The notes under the pieces: generated by a model
Databases searched by the model: none
What the model was told of the DNA's origin: nothing
What the model saw: the letters and a program-made list of their open reading frames with translations, nothing else
Shown: piece by piece, positions 6,193 to 11,963 of the stretch
How the letters are laid out: the number at the start of each line of letters is the position of its first letter
How positions within the stretch are numbered: position 1 is the first letter of the stretch
Assembly: GCA_946478675.1 (NCBI GenBank)
Contig: CAMLEF010000117.1
Span: 1 to 11,963 of the forward strand
DNA: 11,963 bases
From: an uncultured Flavobacteriales bacterium
Lineage (GTDB): Bacteria; Bacteroidota; Bacteroidia; Palsa-965
Direction: 5' to 3'
Translations under genes and position numbers: made by a program

Positions 6193-8442
6193 TTATTTGC
6201 CTTCTTTTCCGCGTTTCGCTTCCGCAAGATTGTTTTTGGCCAGCTCTGATTTCGGATCGATGGCAACGGCTTTTTCTCCGGCGGCAACGGCGAGGTCCCA
6301 ATCGCGAAGACGGTTCGCAGCGGCGCAGATGTTGTTCCAGCTCGTGACGTCGTTCGGGTTGATCTTTTTCGCCTCTTCCGAAGCTTCGATGCACTTGCGG
6401 TAATTGCCGGCGTTGTACCAGTCGAGGCTCAGGCTGATCCAGCCGACGTAATCATTCCGCTTGCGCGTGACTTGTTCCACTTTTGCGAAATATTCTTTTT
6501 TCGAAACCGCGTAAGCGTGATTGCCTTTCGCCAGCTCATTGTTCGGATCCAGCGCCAATGCTTTTGCTCCCGCTGCTTCCGCCTTTTCGAACTCGCCGAT
6601 CTTGTTGTACGCCGCGCAGATGTTGTTCCAGCCGATGATGTAATCGGGCTTGAGCTTCACCGCTTCCTCTGCCGCCTGCGCGCTTTTTTCAAACTCGCCG
6701 GCATTGTAATACACAAGGCTCAGGTTGACGTAATTGTCGGGCGTCGGGTTCAGCTTTGCAGTTTGTTCGGCGAGCTGGATCGGCGTCTGCACGTTTCCGC
6801 TGTTGAGCGAAGTGAGCAGTACGTTGATGTCCTGGTGCTCCGGGCTGAGCTGGTGGCCCACCGCGAGAATTTTTTTCGCGTCGTCGAACCGTTCCTGGTC
6901 CACGAGGAATTTGCCGTAGTAATAATACGTTTCGGGATTAAGCGTGTCGCAATGCATTGCCGTGCGGAAATGTTCTTCTGCGAGCGGCATGTTTCCTTTT
7001 ACGCTGTAGGCAATGCCCATGTTGATGTGCAGGTACGAGTAATTCGGATACGTCAGCAGGCCGCGGTTGAAGCAGATGAGCGCGCTGTCGACGTTCGTCC
7101 TGCGCATGAGCGCGAGACCGTAATTCATCCAGCCGCGGCCGTTGTCCGGGCTTTTTTCGGTGACGTCTTTCCAGAGCGTTTCACCCGAGCTCCAGACCGC
7201 GTTGCGATGATGTGTGCCGACTGCGTGAAGCAGGATCAGCACCGTTCCCAAACCAAGCGCCGCAAAACGCCAGGTGCGGTACGTTTCTTTTTTACGGATT
7301 TTTTCAAGAAGGAAAACAACGAGCCCGACAAACGCAAGCACCAATCCGATGTACGGGAAGAACGTGCGGTGATCGTTCAACACTTCTGCGAATGAAAAAA
7401 TGCTCGATGTAGGAATCAGCGCGATGAAGAACCAGGAAATGCCGAAGGAGATGAGCTTCGTTTCCTGTCTGCGCGCGCAGATGAGCGCAACAACCAGCAG
7501 CAAGCCGATGAAGATCGCGCCGGTGATCACGCGATCATCCGTAAAGCTGGTGACGAGCCCCCAGTCGGTGTCGGCGCTGAGGTTGAACGGCAGGAGGAAA
7601 TTGTTGAAGTAATGAACGATCACGAAAAACTGCGTGGCGAGGTACCAGTACCATTTTCCGCCGCCCGACGTCCAATGCGGAGGCGTCATCATGCGCGAAA
7701 TACCATACAATGCGAACGCCAGGAGAAAAGCTACTGACGTATAACGAATGATGCGGCTTTTGTTTTTGTCGAACAGCAGCAAATAGACCAGCAGCAGCGG
7801 CGCAAACATGATAGCCGGCTCTTTCACGAAGAAACCGAGCAGCACCGGCAGCAGGAAAAGAAAATACTTCCGCGCTTTTTCCGAATAGAAATACAGCACG
7901 AATGCCAGCAGGATCATCAGCGTCGAGAACGAATCGGAACGCGCGATGATATAGTTGATCGTTTCCGCATTCGCCGTGTGCAGCATGAACCAGCCGGTGC
8001 CGGCGAGCGCAGCCCAATGTGCATAGCTGATCGAAGGAAACGCTATGCGGAACAAATGCAGGAAGAAAAAGAACAGCAGCACGCCGAGCACTACGTAGCT
8101 GCTGAAGATCGAAACGTGAAAGACGTACGGATCGGGCACGCGATTTTCGCTGAAATGCGTGTCGATCGCGTTGAGCGTAGTAACGCCGGGACGCCAGGCC
8201 TGGTTGGCCGGAAGCGTGCTCGAAGTCGTTGCGTCGGTGAAGAAGCGCGGAATATTTCCCAGGTCACGGATCGCCGTGTTGTTGACGATCGTGTGCGTGT
8301 CGTCGAACTGGAACGGGTTGCGGAAATGATTCGAATAAGTGACGATGAGGAGGGCCAGCAGCGCAAAAGCTGAAAGCAGGAAAAAAGGCTGGAGAAGTTT
8401 GCTGGAGTGGTCCTGGAGTTCGGTCCGGCTTCCGTTTGTCAT
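6193..8442 (-). CDS. TMTC-like GT-C membrane protein with C-terminal TPR repeats
   Basis: From the ATG at 8440-8442 the protein has 749 residues. Residues 17 to about 405 hold about ten hydrophobic helices with the landmarks of TMTC/GT-C O-mannosyltransferase-like proteins: a first outer loop with FQFDDTHTIVNN (Asp47-Asp48), WRPGVTTLNA (83-92), HTANAETINYIIARSD (155-170), and IPTSSIFSFAEVLNDHRTFF (343-362). The soluble C-terminus (about 430-740) has around seven TPR-like repeats with typical 'AxxxGxxxxAxxxxxxAxxLxP' spacing, for example YYNAGEFEKSAQAAEEAVKL. Such proteins transfer sugars from lipid carriers at the outer face of the inner membrane, while the TPRs bind partners. Upstream in-frame codons to 8511 read through a 14-bp repeat (MNELPNERMP), so the internal Met preceded by TATCTTCG is the better start. 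Transferase activity is inferred from fold landmarks. It may be a carrier-dependent glycosyltransferase feeding the carbamoyltransferase. Confidence 0.82.
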   Translation of the reverse strand: MTNGSRTELQDHSSKLLQPFFLLSAFALLALLIVTYSNHFRNPFQFDDTHTIVNNTAIRDLGNIPRFFTDATTSSTLPANQAWRPGVTTLNAIDTHFSENRVPDPYVFHVSIFSSYVVLGVLLFFFFLHLFRIAFPSISYAHWAALAGTGWFMLHTANAETINYIIARSDSFSTLMILLAFVLYFYSEKARKYFLFLLPVLLGFFVKEPAIMFAPLLLVYLLLFDKNKSRIIRYTSVAFLLAFALYGISRMMTPPHWTSGGGKWYWYLATQFFVIVHYFNNFLLPFNLSADTDWGLVTSFTDDRVITGAIFIGLLLVVALICARRQETKLISFGISWFFIALIPTSSIFSFAEVLNDHRTFFPYIGLVLAFVGLVVFLLEKIRKKETYRTWRFAALGLGTVLILLHAVGTHHRNAVWSSGETLWKDVTEKSPDNGRGWMNYGLALMRRTNVDSALICFNRGLLTYPNYSYLHINMGIAYSVKGNMPLAEEHFRTAMHCDTLNPETYYYYGKFLVDQERFDDAKKILAVGHQLSPEHQDINVLLTSLNSGNVQTPIQLAEQTAKLNPTPDNYVNLSLVYYNAGEFEKSAQAAEEAVKLKPDYIIGWNNICAAYNKIGEFEKAEAAGAKALALDPNNELAKGNHAYAVSKKEYFAKVEQVTRKRNDYVGWISLSLDWYNAGNYRKCIEASEEAKKINPNDVTSWNNICAAANRLRDWDLAVAAGEKAVAIDPKSELAKNNLAEAKRGKEGK

Positions 8443-8448
8443 AGTTTT

Positions 8449-8456
8449 CGAAGATA
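8449..8456 (-). promoter_or_regulatory. Putative -7 box (TATCTTCG) for the TPR/carbamoyltransferase operon
   Basis: The minus strand reads TATCTTCG, then six bases, then the ATG at 8442. One mismatch separates it from TAnnTTTG. With a start site about six or seven bases downstream, the mRNA would be leaderless or nearly so. This also decides the start codon, because an upstream start at 8511 would lie before the promoter. Confidence 0.5.
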
Positions 8457-8485
8457 AAGAAAACGCCCATTCGGAAAAACGGGGC

Positions 8486-8515
8486 ATTCGTTCATTCGGT
8501 AATTCGTTCATTCGG
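8486..8515. repeat. 14-bp direct repeat with 16-bp period between divergent promoters
   Basis: ATTCGTTCATTCGG occurs exactly at 8486-8499 and 8502-8515, separated by TA. Degenerate copies of the same words in the opposite orientation (CCGAATG, GAACGAATG, ACGAATATCCGG) fill about 8566-8609. A related array occurs at 11857-11887. The stretch separates the TPR gene from tatC and codes for nothing credible. Confidence 0.75.
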
Positions 8516-8609
8516 TAAAAAAAGGTGATTCGGAAATGGTATTTCGAAAGAAGGACGCCGACTGTCCGAATGACCTAATGAACGAATGTCCGGATTAACG
8601 AATATCCGG

Positions 8610-8617
8610 TATCTTTG
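8610..8617 (+). promoter_or_regulatory. -7 promoter box (TATCTTTG) of tatC
   Basis: TATCTTTG is an exact match to the Bacteroidota -7 consensus TAnnTTTG. The ATG at 8627 begins nine bases later, implying a leader of only a few nucleotides. An in-frame TTG at 8615 overlaps the box and can be excluded as a start. The -33 TTTG element is not evident. Confidence 0.65.
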
Positions 8618-8626
8618 CGCGCTTCC

Positions 8627-9463
8627 ATGGCACTTTTTGGATTCGGAAACAAGCAGAGTAAAGAAGGGGAAATGTCTTTCCTCGGGCACCTGAACGCGTT
8701 GCGCTGGCACCTCGTGCGCTCGGCTATCGTGGTGACGGTTCTCTCCATCATCGCTTTTTTCTTCCCGGAAATTATTTTCACGAAGATCCTGCTCGGTCCC
8801 AAAGACCCGAACTTCTTTACGTACACTTATCTCTGCGATCTTTCGCACCGCTGGAACATGGGCGATGCGCTCTGCTTCCCCGTGGAAGGTTTTAAATACG
8901 ACATCATCAGCACCGGCCTTACCGAACAGTTTACGCTGGCGATGTGGGGCTCATTGGTGGCCGGCCTCGTCGTCGGTTTCCCTTACCTGCTGTGGGAGCT
9001 CTGGCGTTTCATTCGCCCGGCGCTGAAAGAAAAAGAAGCGAGAAACGCCAAAGGTTTCATCTTCTACGCGACGGTTCTTTTTCTCACCGGCGTCGCTTTC
9101 GGTTATTACATCGTGACGCCGATGGCCGTTTACTTTCTCGGTAATTACAAAGTCGACCCGAGCGTAAAGGTGATGCCGACGTTCGATTCGTACATCTCGC
9201 TGGTCACAACGCTCGTGCTGCTGATGGGCCTCGTTTTCGAATTGCCGATCATCATGTATTTCCTGGCGAAGCTCGGCATCGTTACGGCGAAATTCCTTTC
9301 GAAAAACCGCCGTTACGCGCTCGTGCTGATCCTGATCGTCGCGGCCGTCATTACGCCCACCACCGACATTTTCACGCAGATGCTCGTCGCTGTTCCGCTC
9401 TGGATTTTGTTCGAGGCCAGCATTTTTGTCGTGCGCCGCGTAGAACGGAAGAATGCTGTATAA
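8627..9463 (+). CDS. tatC: Sec-independent protein translocase subunit TatC
   Basis: TatC is the polytopic receptor of the twin-arginine translocase, which exports folded proteins across the inner membrane. The 278 residues hold six hydrophobic segments (about 29-48, 104-127, 146-166, 190-215, 229-244, 252-270). Family motifs are MSFLGHLNALRWHLVRS at 16-32, FPYLLWELWRFIRPALKEKE at 118-137 and VITPTTDIFTQMLVAVP at 241-257. By alignment with E. coli TatC, Glu137 matches E103, Glu205 (MGLVFELP) matches E170 and Asp247 matches D211. The position matching E15, in the ELR motif, is Ala24 here. The first outer loop (52-100) is long and carries two cysteines (70, 83). No tatA/tatB gene is in the window. 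The ATG at 8627 is chosen because it lies just after a consensus promoter box; a start at 8615 would fall inside it. Confidence 0.96.
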   Translation: MALFGFGNKQSKEGEMSFLGHLNALRWHLVRSAIVVTVLSIIAFFFPEIIFTKILLGPKDPNFFTYTYLCDLSHRWNMGDALCFPVEGFKYDIISTGLTEQFTLAMWGSLVAGLVVGFPYLLWELWRFIRPALKEKEARNAKGFIFYATVLFLTGVAFGYYIVTPMAVYFLGNYKVDPSVKVMPTFDSYISLVTTLVLLMGLVFELPIIMYFLAKLGIVTAKFLSKNRRYALVLILIVAAVITPTTDIFTQMLVAVPLWILFEASIFVVRRVERKNAV

Positions 9464-9514
9464 AGCGAACGCTTTCCGGCCGGCGTGTAACGTGTAACGT
9501 CGTATCCGATTACC

Positions 9515-9522
9515 GAACTTTG
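9515..9522 (+). promoter_or_regulatory. Putative -7 box (GAACTTTG) for the thioesterase gene
   Basis: GAACTTTG followed by C differs from TAnnTTTG at one position and lies 23 bases before the ATG at 9546. Just upstream is a short direct repeat, GTGTAACGTGTAACGT (9485-9500). The same CGAACTTT word precedes the CMD gene at 11357-11364. A separate promoter suggests the gene need not depend on tatC read-through. Confidence 0.4.
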
Positions 9523-9545
9523 CATCTCCAACTTAAACTGTGATC

Positions 9546-10034
9546 ATGGAAAAAGTTCCCGAGAATTCCGTGCTGATCCGCTTTCCCGATTGCGATCCGT
9601 TCAATCATTTGAATAACGCGCGCTACCTCGATTATTTCATCATTGCGCGGGAAGATCATTTGCTGAAGTATTACAACTTCAACATTTACGCTTATGCCAT
9701 GGAAAAAGGCGTAAGCTGGGTCGTGCGTCAAAGCCAGGTCGCGTATCTCCGTCCTGCGATGCTGATGGAACAGGTGATCATCCAGTCGACAATGCTCAAA
9801 TGGGGCGAAAAGGATCTGCTCGTGGAATTGCGCATGTGGGACGCGTCCAAATCCACGTTGAAGGCGCTGCTGTGGATCACGTTCACGCACATCAACATGA
9901 AAACGCAACGCAGCGAGTTGCATTCACAAGAGCTCACCGATCGTTTCGGCCATCTCGAAAATCCGCTCACGGAAAAAGTGTCTTTCGAAGAACGCGTGGA
10001 GCAGTTGCGAAAGAAAACGGCTGCTGATATTTAA
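9546..10034 (+). CDS. Hot-dog fold acyl-CoA thioesterase (4HBT/YbgC-like)
   Basis: From the ATG at 9546 the protein has 162 residues. The signature is near the N-terminus: IRFPDCDPFNHLNNARYLDY (11-30), matching the 'D-x-D-x-x-x-H-x-N-N-x-x-Y' active-site helix of 4-hydroxybenzoyl-CoA thioesterase relatives. Asp17 is the likely catalytic carboxylate. WVVRQSQVAYLRPAMLMEQV (58-77) matches the following beta-strands. These cytoplasmic enzymes hydrolyse acyl-CoA thioesters and usually form dimers or tetramers. The true acyl substrate cannot be read from the sequence. The last 30 residues are a charged helical tail. An upstream in-frame GTG (9540) would add two residues, but the ATG is preferred. 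It lies 82 bp after tatC and ends 18 bp before a strong terminator. Confidence 0.88.
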   Translation: MEKVPENSVLIRFPDCDPFNHLNNARYLDYFIIAREDHLLKYYNFNIYAYAMEKGVSWVVRQSQVAYLRPAMLMEQVIIQSTMLKWGEKDLLVELRMWDASKSTLKALLWITFTHINMKTQRSELHSQELTDRFGHLENPLTEKVSFEERVEQLRKKTAADI

Positions 10035-10052
10035 TGTGTCTTTATCACTGAA

Positions 10053-10097
10053 AAAAAGAGAAACCCGGCAGAATCAAATTGCCGGGTTTCTCTTTTT
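10053..10097. terminator. Bidirectional intrinsic terminator, 18-bp perfect stem
   Basis: AAAAAGAGAAACCCGGCA (10053-10070) is exactly complementary to TGCCGGGTTTCTCTTTTT (10080-10097) around a 9-base loop. The GC core is flanked by A-tract and T-tract on opposite sides, so each strand ends in a U-run after the stem. It sits between two convergent genes (stops at 10034 and 10113) and should terminate both. Confidence 0.93.
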
Positions 10098-10112
10098 AAT
10101 AAGCAACGCTTT

Positions 10113-11057
10113 TTATTTGCTCTTCGTTTTCGTCGGCACTGCCAGGATGGATTCTTTGATCGTGTCGAGATGCTCCGCCGCCAGCTTGCGTGTTGCTTCC
10201 TGCAGCTTGCGTTCCATATTCGTTGAGAGCGACAGCAGGCCCATCGTCGTCAGCAGTTTTGCGAAGAGCGGTCCCCACGGATCGATCGGGTGCGGTTTGC
10301 CGTCGGGACCGATGCCCCAGCCGCCCGCATCCACGAGCACGCCCGGCGACAAATAGATCCACGTAATGCCGCGATCATTCAATACAGGTCGCGGAACGTT
10401 CGTCTTCGGCGTCTGGTAAAAAGCAAACCAGATCTCGCCGGTTTCATTTTTGCTCAGGCTGATGTCTTTCTGGTTATTGACGGCCGGCGACGGAATGATC
10501 TTTTTCCATTCGATAAACCGTGCGCTTCCGCCGTCAATGCCATCGCTCGCGCGGAAATTTTCTGCAGCAGCGGTGGAGATCACGCCTTCCATATTCGCAA
10601 AATCGGTTTTGCCGTTGTCCACCGAATCCGGCGGCGTGGGAGGAGTGAGCACCGTGATGAAATGCAGGTCGTCCGAGAAGTTGCCGGTGTCCACGTTGAA
10701 GGCGTCCACCCAAACGCCGGGGCCGCCTTTGCCGTCACCGATGCCGCCTTTCGGTCCGTACACCACGAGCACGTTCACGTCCGTATCGCCGACGTGGATG
10801 ACGGGATTGCCCGGCGAAGTGTAGAGATGATCATCGTCGGTATTGCCGCTCACCGACATGAACGCGAACGGGTATTGATTCGCATCGGGAGAGGTCGGAA
10901 ATCCGTAGCAGGTGTGCGTGCCCGGGTTCGCATTCGTAGAGCCGGGATAGTTGTCGTCCGTTGTGTCAATGATGTTGTTGGACGAAGAAAAATGATGGTG
11001 ACGTACGCCGGTACCGTTGTGATTGTACACAATGTACTTTGTTCTGACATGTGCCAT
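10113..11057 (-). CDS. Hypothetical protein, 314 residues, no recognised domain
   Basis: I do not recognise this protein. It has no signal peptide or membrane helix; the N-terminus (MAHVRTKYIVYNHNGTGVRH) is soluble and His/Asn-rich. Residues 1-140 are Gly/Asp/Asn/Pro-rich with beta-like stretches, including NVLVVYGPKGGIGDGKGGPG at 95-114 and a Pro-rich hinge VLTPPTPPDS at 136-145. The middle (about 180-245) also looks beta-rich (FIEWKKIIP, GEIWFAFYQTP, ITWIYLSPGVLVD). Residues about 262-306 are predicted helical and amphipathic (MERKLQEATRKLAAEHLDTI). Codon use and composition look native, and the frame is open over the whole length. It is monocistronic, ends in the shared terminator, and has 332 bp of non-coding DNA upstream. 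A cytoplasmic structural or cargo protein is possible, but nothing in the sequence proves a role. Confidence 0.78.
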   Translation of the reverse strand: MAHVRTKYIVYNHNGTGVRHHHFSSSNNIIDTTDDNYPGSTNANPGTHTCYGFPTSPDANQYPFAFMSVSGNTDDDHLYTSPGNPVIHVGDTDVNVLVVYGPKGGIGDGKGGPGVWVDAFNVDTGNFSDDLHFITVLTPPTPPDSVDNGKTDFANMEGVISTAAAENFRASDGIDGGSARFIEWKKIIPSPAVNNQKDISLSKNETGEIWFAFYQTPKTNVPRPVLNDRGITWIYLSPGVLVDAGGWGIGPDGKPHPIDPWGPLFAKLLTTMGLLSLSTNMERKLQEATRKLAAEHLDTIKESILAVPTKTKSK

Positions 11058-11389
11058 TTGGCTGATGGGTTTGTTGGTGCCTACTCTTTAACGGATTTTC
11101 GGCGGGCTCCGGAATGGATACAAGAAAAAGAGGCGAATACCCGGCAGCGCTTTCGTGTGAGAACGGTGCGGCTGACGGGTAAATTAAAGTTTATGAAATA
11201 TGCTTTTGTGTAAAATAGAATAGGTGTATCAATAATATGTTAAATAAATCAATAATTCAATAGTAGTTTATTAAACGCATGGGATATGCTGTTTTTCGCC
11301 GGTATTTTTCCTGTAAACGCGGGCAAAAGGAAGATTTTCGTGTTTGCTCCAAATCGCGAACTTTAAGCTTCAACTTTAAAACAGAAACC
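11058..11389. other. 332-bp intergenic region, AT-rich in its middle, with a 9-bp direct repeat
   Basis: No protein gene is supported here. An open frame from the ATG at 11279 that runs into the CMD gene is dismissed because its first 37 codons do not fit the family and overlap promoter-like boxes. About 11177-11275 is markedly AT-rich compared with its surroundings. ATCAATAAT occurs twice, at 11228-11236 and 11248-11256, exactly 20 bp apart, and a palindrome GTTTATTAAAC lies at 11266-11276. These could be binding sites for a regulator of either divergent gene. Confidence 0.45.
11358..11378 (+). promoter_or_regulatory. Two promoter-like boxes before the CMD-family gene
   Basis: GAACTTTA (11358-11365) and CAACTTTA (11371-11378) each resemble TAnnTTTG, ending 24 and 11 bases before the GTG at 11390. 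The first shares CGAACTTT with the thioesterase promoter. A TTTG at 11342-11345 might be a -33 element, although the spacing to neither box is ideal. They support the GTG start. Confidence 0.4.
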
Positions 11390-11734
11390 GTGAGCCATCT
11401 CGTCGACGACTTCAACGATTACCGCGCGAAAATGAACGAACGCATTCTCGGCGCAGACAATCTTGTGCTGAAACGCCTTTTTAATCTCGATACGAATACC
11501 TACCAGGACGGTGCGCTTTCCACCCAGACGAAAGAAATGCTCGGCCTCGTTGCGTCGATGGTGCTGCGCTGCGACGATTGCGTGAAATATCATCTCGGCA
11601 AATGCCACGAGCTCGGCATCACGCGCGAACAAGTCTTCGAAATTTTTGCCGTCGCGAATATTGTCGGCGGAACGATCGTCATTCCTCACACACGCCGCGC
11701 GGTCGAATATTGGGATGCATTGGAAGGGAAGTGA
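11390..11734 (+). CDS. AhpD-like carboxymuconolactone decarboxylase (CMD) family protein
   Basis: From the GTG at 11390 the protein has 114 residues, the normal size for small CMD proteins. It opens with SHLVDDFNDYRAKMNERIL, as expected for this family in Bacteroidota. The core has TKEMLGLVASMVLRCDDCVK (48-67) with Cys61-x-x-Cys64 and His68, the AhpD-type redox motif, then ITREQVFEIFAVANIVGGT and IPHTRRAVEYWDALE. Related proteins are small helical bundles that form trimers or hexamers and act as alkylhydroperoxidases or disulfide-linked antioxidants. The CxxC-H arrangement points to redox chemistry and not to lactone decarboxylation. The longer frame from 11279 adds 37 residues (RRYFSCKRGQKEDFRVCSKS) unlike any family member and crosses promoter-like boxes, so it is rejected. 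The native partner reductant is not in the window. Confidence 0.88.
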   Translation: MSHLVDDFNDYRAKMNERILGADNLVLKRLFNLDTNTYQDGALSTQTKEMLGLVASMVLRCDDCVKYHLGKCHELGITREQVFEIFAVANIVGGTIVIPHTRRAVEYWDALEGK

Positions 11735-11737
11735 AAA

Positions 11738-11776
11738 ACAGTCGGACAGTCTGCAGTCGTCAGTCTTCAGTTCACA
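11738..11776. repeat. Degenerate CAGTC-type simple repeat
   Basis: Directly after the CMD stop, the words CAGTC, CAGTCTG, CAGTCG, CAGTCTTCAG occur in close succession. Such CAGTCTTCAGT tracts are, to my knowledge, frequent in intergenic DNA of this phylum. No terminator stem is obvious. Confidence 0.55.
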
Positions 11777-11797
11777 GATCATCATTCTACGTTATCG

Positions 11798-11887
11798 ACA
11801 ACCGACCGACTGGCCGACCGACTGACTGACCGACTGACCGACCGACCGACCGACCGACCGAATGCCCGAATTACCAAATGCCCGAAT
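11798..11887. repeat. GACC/GACT tetranucleotide repeat followed by a 16-bp-period CCGAATG array
   Basis: From about 11802 the sequence is a tetranucleotide array mixing GACC and GACT, ending in six perfect GACC units at 11836-11859. It passes into CCGAATGCCCGAATTA and CCAAATGCCCGAATTC (11858-11889), two 16-bp units differing at two positions. These match the array between the TPR gene and tatC at about 25 of 31 positions. The array ends roughly 20-45 bases before a promoter-like box of the next gene. Confidence 0.8.
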
Positions 11888-11906
11888 TCCCGACCGCCCG
11901 TTTTCG

Positions 11907-11914
11907 TATATTCG
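11907..11914 (+). promoter_or_regulatory. Possible -7 box (TATATTCG) for the gene starting at 11941
   Basis: TATATTCG has one mismatch to TAnnTTTG and lies 26 bases before the ATG at 11941. No -33 element is visible; the upstream DNA is the repeat array. Confidence 0.35.
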
Positions 11915-11940
11915 TGAAACGCCTTTTAGTTACTGAAGGA

Positions 11941-11963
11941 ATGCAGAGAACCCTTACCATTTT
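11941..11963 (+). CDS. Start of a gene that runs off the window
   Basis: An ATG at 11941 opens a frame reading MQRTLTI before the window ends. The basic residue followed by hydrophobic residues would suit the start of a signal peptide, but seven codons prove little. The upstream promoter-like box at 11907 and the non-coding repeats support a gene beginning here. Confidence 0.4.

Noticed and set aside
6472..7395. Plus-strand frame of 307 codons
   Set aside because: It is antisense to the TPR region of the TMTC-like gene, Arg/Val/Phe-rich and without a family resemblance.
10290..11213. Plus-strand frame of 307 codons opposite the orphan gene
   Set aside because: It is Arg/Val/His-rich and runs through the strand opposite a better frame; the minus-strand frame has balanced composition and ends at a matching terminator.
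11798..11887. CRISPR-like array
   Set aside because: The units are 4 bp or 16 bp with no unique spacers, and no cas gene is nearby.

Overview
The window looks like chromosomal DNA of a Bacteroidota (Bacteroidetes) bacterium of moderate GC content. Several points agree on this. Promoter-like boxes of the TAnnTTTG type lie just upstream of several start codons. Shine-Dalgarno sequences are almost absent. An ECF sigma gene overlaps an anti-sigma gene fused to an outer-membrane barrel, and the TatC, CBU_0592-like, hot-dog thioesterase and AhpD-like proteins resemble those common in that phylum. I see no transposase, integrase, tRNA, rRNA or CRISPR array. The species cannot be named from the sequence.

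Layout. 1-1869 (+): the 3' end of an ECF sigma factor gene, overlapping by 4 bp a 570-residue protein. That protein has a short cytoplasmic N-terminus, one membrane helix, a long Ser/Asn/Lys-rich periplasmic linker and a C-terminal outer-membrane beta-barrel, so it is probably an anti-sigma factor spanning both membranes. 1920-2579 (-): a PAS protein with a HisKA-like H-box but no ATPase domain. 2710-2958 (+): a small XRE-type regulator, divergent from the PAS gene. 2959-3427: no protein gene, but a cluster of hairpins that may be a small RNA. 3428-3682 (-): a small CBU_0592-like membrane protein.

3836-8442 (-) is the core of the window, a probable three-gene operon read from 8442 down: a TMTC-like GT-C membrane protein with TPR repeats, a NodU/CmcH/TobZ-type O-carbamoyltransferase 39 bp later, and a four-helix membrane protein whose start overlaps the carbamoyltransferase stop by one base. 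Together they suggest a membrane-linked pathway that glycosylates and carbamoylates an envelope or secreted product. The substrate is unknown and the link is inferred from gene order. A 'CACAGAGGAA' type inverted repeat closes the operon.

8627-10034 (+): tatC (Tat translocase) and a hot-dog acyl-CoA thioesterase, ended by an 18-bp perfect-stem bidirectional terminator. 10113-11057 (-): a 314-residue protein I do not recognise. 11390-11734 (+): an AhpD-like carboxymuconolactone decarboxylase family protein, best started at a GTG. 11735-11940: simple-sequence repeats and a promoter-like box ahead of a gene that only begins in the window (11941). A related 16-bp-period repeat lies between the divergent promoters of the TPR gene and tatC.
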